A stretch of 64,000 bases of DNA from Panagrolaimus kolymaensis (lineage: Eukaryota > Nematoda > Chromadorea > Rhabditida > Panagrolaimidae), in the NCBI GenBank assembly GCA_028622995.1, contig JAJQJQ010000021.1:1984001-2048000 (forward strand). Reading direction: 5' to 3'. The translations under genes and the position numbers were made by a program. The notes under the pieces were generated by a model, which worked only from the letters and a program-made list of their open reading frames with translations, had not been told where the DNA came from and did not search any database. Of this stretch, positions 58,186-64,000 are shown one piece after another (position 1 is the first letter of the stretch; every line of letters begins with the position of its first letter).

Positions 58186-59156
58186 TTAAGATGAATATCC
58201 ATAACTTTTTTTATAAGTTTTTGGTGGAATTGGTGGTGGAGCAAGTTTCGTAGGAATTGATGAAGTTGAAACAGAAAGGCTTGACGACCTTGATAAATGG
58301 CAAGGTTTTGGTGGCCTTGGAGGGAATAAAGCAGGAGATTCTTCCACAACTTCCTTATCCATTTTTAATACAACTTTTTCTAATGCTCCAGCTAATATTT
58401 CTGGATCAATTTCTTGAGAGCCTTCTTCAGAAGCATCTATCTCAGTTAAACTTGTTGATGGTTCACAACATGGAGGAAGAGGTGGAGGCTTTTTCTTTTT
58501 ACCCATTATCATGCTTAAAGGTCTTGAAGCCCTTCCAGTTGGTGGCTTATCCAGAACTATTGCAGCAGGAGATAAAGTTGTGGGATAAGCGGAAGTGGGT
58601 GTGGGAGAAATAGTGTTGTTGGAAAAATTAAACGCTGCCCCAGCACTTTTTGGAGATAATGGATTTTTTGATTGTGGAAGGTTTTTCTGAAAAAAATATT
58701 CTTTGCGAAATTCAGTTTTAAAATTTTTTATTAATAAATTTCTAAGTTATGTACATTGGCGAAACTCAGTTTTTTAAACCCCATTAAAAGTCCCCGTAAC
58801 CAGTTTATTAACCATCGAAAAAAATATTTATCCACAAAAAGTCCCCAAAAATTAAAAATTAATTATTTAATAAAATCCGAAAAAAGGTACGCAGTTTAAA
58901 AAAATAAAATAAACTTACATCAAGCGTAGAGCCACTGTTACTTGGATCAGATGATTGTGAAGGCATTGCTTCGCTACCTGAGGACGCATCAGTTTTATAA
59001 CTATTTAATGGATTAAGATTTTCAAAGAATTGCTAAAAACACTATTACTCCTCAGCTTCAGCTTAAAAAAGAAATGTATAAAATCTTTACCATAGCAATT
59101 TTGCGTGGAGTTGATGGTGGAGAAAAATATGCCATTGCATTATTTAACATTTCCAT
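58186..59156 (-). CDS. Proline-rich SH3-ligand protein with SOS-like FFENLNP motif
   Basis: Three exons in gene order: 59156-59091, 59032-58919, 58686-58186, all phase 0, 226 residues. Residues 23-30 read QFFENLNP, as at the end of the RasGEF domain in SOS proteins (RFFENLNPMGN in vertebrates, from memory). The rest is serine/proline-rich with SH3-ligand motifs KKKKPPPLPP, PPRPPKP and APPPIPPKTYKK, the sort of tail that SOS uses to bind Grb2/SEM-5. No RasGEF catalytic sequence precedes it; the first exon (MEMLNNAMAYFSPPSTPRKI) is not SOS-like. It could be an unrelated adaptor-type protein, or a relic or detached piece of a SOS C-terminus. It lies on the same strand as sos-1 but 56 kb away, on the wrong side to be that gene's own 3' end. 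Confidence 0.68.
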
Positions 59157-62100
59157 AACATAAATTAAAAAAATATAAAATAGTAACTTCGTGAATCAGT
59201 TTTTTAATCTATAAAATAAAAAATAAAGTCTTAATCAATTTGGCGCCAAAATAAAAATTAGGCAGTTAATCAAAAACGGAAGTAAAAAAAATTAACGATT
59301 AAATATGTGTGTTAATTTTATAAAATGAAAAAGGGCTGAAAACGATAGGGGTTTTTCTTTTTGTTACTAAAAACTAAAAGGCGTTCTTTTTTGTTTTAAA
59401 CAATGAAGAAGGAAAAAATGGATTGTGACGGAATAATTTTTGGACGACCGAATACATATTTTTTTGTTTTAAAACAAACAAAAAAAGTGTGGTTGAAAAT
59501 GAAAAAAAAAGATGTGCACAAACACCGCGTGATTACTAATACTTTCAACTTCCGATTGGAAAGATTGAAAAATTAAAAATATCATGAAGATGTTAAATTC
59601 GCAATGACAGTTTTTTTTATCAATGTGTAGTTGTTAAGAATGATGATAAAGTTAATAAAATACAAATTAAAATTCATCCGAAGGAAGAAAGTATAAACAG
59701 TTTAGGAACATAAAATGAGTGAAAACAAAAGATATCAGTTTTTTACTTCCTTCACAAAAGGATAAAAACATTAGCCTAATCATAGTTTTTCAAAAAAATA
59801 TAATATATAGTTTATTTAATTAATAATATAAAACGAAATAACAATAAAAGATGGGTTGCAGTTTATAGTTTTTTATGTTTGACAAATTTTGTGGCTTTAT
59901 TTTTTAAGTTTAAACTTTGAAAAAACAATTGCAGTTTAACTTTCATTTTCTCTAAGTGACATATGTTTAAAAACATCTTCCTTTCGGGCACGATCAATGA
60001 CAGTTTTTATAAAATACAAAAATATCTTAATATGTGGTTAATTAGTATATCTCCGAACATAAAAATGCTTAACGGAATTCTAAACAACACAGTTAAATAC
60101 AAAATCATAAAAAAAAAAGCTTCTAAAATTGGCTTGAAAATCATACAATAATCGTCTCTAATAAAAGACAGTTACTTACAAATGAGAAAACAATAACTAT
60201 TGATTTTTACAAACTCTCAACCTCTCAAAAAATAATTTAACAATCAATGAAACAAAAAATAAAATAAAACTAAAACTTGTTTTAAAAAAAGAAAAGCTTT
60301 TTTGATATCTTTTTTATTTTTATATATAAAAAACCCCTTTCATTTCCCGGAAGTGAAAGAACAACTGAAACCTTCTTTTTTTGGAAGATCAATCATTTTT
60401 TTCATTCGTTTGATAATTTCACGCTTGATTGAAAAAAAATATTTCACAAACGTTCCATAATTTTATTATTTATTTTCGACATTTTGGAGTTGGATTATTG
60501 AACAAAAAAAACAAAAGCCTCCGCAAAATCTATTTTTAAATTCTACCGCAAAAAAAAATGGAGTAAGAAACCACACAAAAAAATTAATAAAAAGCCGGTA
60601 TTCATTTTCATCCTTTGTTTTCAAAAGTTTATTTATATGAGTGAGAAATTGATGATCGATCAGAAATCAAATTTTTTTTTGTTTCTAAAATTGGGTCACA
60701 AATTAAAATAAAAAATGAATGAATGAAAGGGTTCAACTTGAAAAAAATAAATATGTGTGGTTTTCATGTTTTTAACAGTTTTTTTTTATTATTGATGACT
60801 TCCGGCGTATGTTTCTTCATTTCTTTCTTTTACAAGTGTTTAGTTTTAGGCGCGTTTCCAAAGACATTCGTGTAAGTGAATTTTTTTTTTAATATAAACT
60901 TTTTTACGTTTAAAAATTCAGGCAATGGAATAACAGTTTTTTAATTACAAGAAAAATAAATTATTTAGCTTAGAAAAACTCTTAAAAATAACCAAAAATA
61001 AATATAACCTCCCTAAAATGGTATTGGTTCTTACTACAGTTTTAAATAAATATTTTATTATTAAAATTAAACCAAACAGTGTTGTTTCAAACCCACAACG
61101 AATAGTCATCTCAGTTTTAATTTTTTTTTGTTCTAAATTCTTTTATCGTTAAACAGTTTATTAATTAATGCCTTTATTAAAAACTGAGTTTGTTTTATAT
61201 TAAAATGCGAATTATCAATCATCTTGTCCAAGCACACAAATCCGCCATAAGCATTTGAATTAAACAAATACAAGGTTGAAAAAAAACTCATTCAGTTTTT
61301 ACTATTTTAAAACTCCGAATTCAATTTGAAAACATCTAATAAAATTCCAAAACCACAAAAAATAATTTTTTAGAATTAATTTCTTTCGAAAACCTTTCGA
61401 CGGTTTTTTTAATATTTTGGTTTGACGTAGTCAAATTTTTAATATAATAAATTCCACCAAACCCCAACCACCAGTTTCTAATAAAATCTTGCAATAAAAA
61501 AAACTTTTATTTTATGTGCTTTATTTTTGCATGAAAAAAAGAGAAAATAAACGACTCAATAAACGTAGAACCTCAGTTTTTTAAAAATTTTTTTAATCTT
61601 CACGATCAAATTTTACAACAAAACCATTTTTTTTAATTTTACAAATAATTTTACAAAATTTTTACCATTTATTCATGCCCCTTTATTATCCCTCTCTCAT
61701 TCTTCATATTTTCATCCATTGATACAGCCATGCGCCAAAGATGACCACAGTTAAAATATTTTAATAATAGCAAATGTATGCCGATATAAAACCTATTCAA
61801 TTAATATAAAAAATCAACAAAAAATATTATTTATATGCCACGAAACCATAATCACTATCGACCACCTGTTAATTCAGTTTAAAATATGTCATTGGAATGT
61901 GACACCGATAAATTATTGTTAAAAGCCTTTTTGAAACTTGGTTTAAAAAAGAAATGACATCTAAAAAAATTTAGTTATCGTAATCTTCATAAAATCATCT
62001 TTTTTTAACATTATCTTCATCATGGATTAATAGATTTCCACATTACAAATAGATATTCAGTTTAGAAAAATTTTAAAAGACTTTTTTAAATTCAAGAAAA

Positions 62101-62561
62101 TAGTTGTAACAAAATATGCTTTTCAAAATAATTATAAAGCTTCTGCAAAAAAGATGAAAACAAATACAGTTTTTACAAAAACAATTTTGATAATTATCAC
62201 TCAACATTTGCATCATTTTTTTGTTAAGGATAACGTCATTGGCAATGATTATGGTCAGTTTTATTGTTATTAGACATAAAGTTGCACTAGAGAATGCAGT
62301 TTTAATTAAAAACATAAGTCAAAAGAATTGGAGCCATCGAATTTGTAATAAACGCATAATAAAGTTAGTGAACTTTCCATTTTGTTTCCTTTGTGAACAT
62401 TTTTTTTAAATGTTTTCTGCCGCTTCAAGTGTGAGCTAACTCATGAGCTTCTTCATATGAATGCCATACTACACACAACAATAAAAATAACGCCAGTTTA
62501 TTTCAATTTATAAATTTCAAACAGTTTATTGACAAAAAAAAATAATAACAACATCAAGAAT
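59157..62561. other. Intergenic motif array, no gene seen
   Basis: CAGTTT motifs throughout, with low-complexity A/T tracts at 59330-59580 and 60240-60760. No reading frame with coding character and no element ends recognised. Confidence 0.4.
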
Positions 62562-64000
62562 TTATTCAAAAATACCACGATCAATGTAATGAAAAGCTCG
62601 AAATTTGCCAATGCGATTATCGCCTTCATAATGGAACGCATTGAAACAATTTGTACACATAAAAGCAGGATGATGAGGTATTCGATCGCTTTCATCAATA
62701 ATAAACCTAAAATTTATATCCATGATTATATAAAAGTTATCAGTTTAGAAAAGCTTACGTTGCCATATCAACTTTGCAAACGCAACATTTTGGTGATGTA
62801 CTTTTATCAGAAAGGAAAACAGGATAAACATCAATTTCTTGATTATCACTTGGATGAAGTAATCGAAGATCGGTAAAGATGAGAAGATGTTCACAATCAC
62901 CCAAATGAACAAAAACATAAGGTTGACCAAGACGAAGCAATAAATCTTTCACTTTTGTTTGAGCCATATCAGCTACTTGAGTTGAACCAAAATTGGTTTT
63001 TTTTGATGCCATGTACTTTCGGATTGGTCTAGAATATTCGATAGTTAATGGTTGCAGTTAGAAAGAATAGTTTACTCTGAAATATCTTGAGCATTTGGAT
63101 TTCGTTTGTCTATGTAAAAAGTGTCATGAACAAAGATGAATGAACTTGGATATCGATTCTGAAAACGATTTTATCTTTATCAGTTAACAACGAATATAAA
63201 ATAAAGAAAACGTACGAGATAGTAATCTTCAGGATTTGTAGCATCTTGAAAATCTTGTAAGTTTGAAAAATAATCATAAGTACAGAATATTTTATCTCGT
63301 ACTTTCGTCAATGGCATATCACCACGTAATAAGAGACGAACTTCTGCATTCAGCTGAAAAACAAAAACATCAATTAAAGAAATACGGTAAGCAGAAGCCG
63401 ATAAACTAAACCAACCAATTGTTGACGATTCGCTTGATGAGGAGTTTTAGGCGAAACAATATGAGCAGTAATAACAATATCTTTAGCAGCCATTTTTCCA
63501 GGTTCAGTATATCCTTTTCGAAGTTCACCAGGTCGATAATTGAAATATTTTCCTTTCTTTAAATATTTATGCTTCTGATTTCTTGTATTTGATTCAGCTC
63601 GAAATGCTTCAAGCACCTTGTGAACTTTAAGTTTACTTTCTTTTGGTGGACAAGCGGATGCAAGAGTGTCAATTGGATTCGTTAGAAGCAAATCTTGTAA
63701 TGTATCACTAAAAGATGATGATTAATAAGAAGGCTGTTAAAAAGGAAAAACTTACTCCATGTAATTGATAACTTCATCACCGTCATCCAAAGCAAGACCT
63801 TTAGAATTGAGAAAATATTTGAACGTTAGACGACAATCATTTTCAAGATCAGATAAATCTGGTGCTTGAATTTCTTCTTCTGTTGTTGCTGTTGAAGTTG
63901 AAGCTTGTAATTGTTGAAGATGAAGAAATGCAGGAACTTGAAAATATTCTGTTAATTTAGCATCAGCTTTTACAGCTTTTTCACGAAATTCTTCAACATT
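62562..64000 (-). CDS. SNAPC3: snRNA-activating protein complex subunit 3 (SNAPC3/SNAP50), 5'-partial
   Basis: Zinc-containing subunit of SNAPc, the factor that binds the proximal sequence element of snRNA and spliced-leader promoters. Exons in gene order: (64000)-63756, 63707-63416, 63353-63216, 63158-63076, 63028-62759, 62706-62562; phases close throughout, giving about 390 visible codons. The family signature is clear: TFYIDKRNP, PIRKYM, FGSTQVADM, LLRLGQPYVFVHLGDCEHLL, FTDLRLLHP, then CCVC and CTNCF cysteine pairs and FHYEGDNRIGKFRAFHYID near the C-terminus. The N-terminal part, rich in Gln/Ser/Thr, continues past the right edge. One donor is GTTGGT (63415). Introns carry CAGTTA motifs. 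Confidence 0.9.

Larger units (their letters stand above)
44000..63190 (-). repeat. Motif domain D: CAGTTT on + strand
   Basis: Dense CAGTTT/CAGTTA sites from about 44000 to the SNAPC3 introns near 63185, almost all in one orientation, regardless of gene strand (minus calcitonin-type, plus srg-like, minus proline-rich, minus SNAPC3). A copy sits inside the 58-nt srg intron (near 55387). The 15-25 nt on the 5' side of CAGTTT are often more G/C-rich than the A/T-rich 3' side. The MITE 50862-51105 and the block 56790-57240 are nearly free of the motif. Confidence 0.7.

Noticed and set aside
1..64000. CRISPR arrays, bacterial operons, rRNA
   Set aside because: Nothing of the kind seen; the regular short spacing of AAACTG is not a direct-repeat/spacer array and the genes are spliced eukaryotic genes.

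Overview
The window is a very AT-rich eukaryotic segment that reads as nematode DNA. Introns are short (about 45-60 nt) with GT...TTTTAG/TTTCAG borders. RPL10 is collinear with its nematode orthologue, and there are a serpentine (srg-like) receptor, a calcitonin-type neuropeptide precursor and a quiver/Ly6-type protein. The F-box-like C-terminus of one gene recalls panagrolaimid (clade IV) families, but that placement is from memory and weak. The raw contiguous-ORF view misleads because most genes are split into small exons. I rebuilt ten multi-exon gene models by hand; phases and splice sites close throughout, except for the 5' end of the quiver-like gene and one homopolymer frameshift.

Layout. 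64-2072 (-): the 5' half of a Son-of-sevenless (SOS) gene running off the left edge. 3163-4887: a foldback element with tRNA-like arms and a nested TTAA MITE. 7487-8703 (+): a two-exon four-TM protein. 10230-10830 (+): a decayed inverted copy of the SOS 5' end. 12762-17731 (-): a complete, young Ty3/gypsy-type LTR retrotransposon. 18642-20197 (+): rpl-10, whose first exon is split by an 804-bp hAT-type palindromic MITE. 21548-22605: a long palindrome. 22904-25214 (-): quiver-like protein. 32632-34397: a second tRNA-bearing foldback with a nested hAT MITE. 35470-37696 (-): AKTIP/FTS homologue. 37952-38724 (-): small mitochondrial-like membrane protein. 40504-41342: hAT MITE. 41513-43855 (+): HAT-repeat (PRP39-like) plus F-box-like chimera with a homopolymer frameshift. 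44443-45156 (-): calcitonin-type peptide precursor. 54538-55597 (+): srg-like GPCR. 58186-59156 (-): proline-rich SH3-ligand protein with a SOS-like FFENLNP motif. 62562-64000 (-): SNAPC3, running off the right edge.

The most unusual feature is non-coding. Most of the intergenic and intronic DNA is studded every 40-130 bp with a short polar motif, T/A-rich then AAACTG (CAGTTT on the other strand). All copies within a domain share one orientation. The polarity flips at about 7.15 kb (divergent) and again between about 37.6 and 44.0 kb (convergent), regardless of the strand of the resident genes. Motif cores persist in diverged local duplicates, and both tRNA-bearing foldback elements sit with one end immediately 3' of an AAACTG. 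I do not know what this array does. Arrays of tiny transcription units, protein-binding sites, or a replication- or chromatin-linked polar signal are the main hypotheses.
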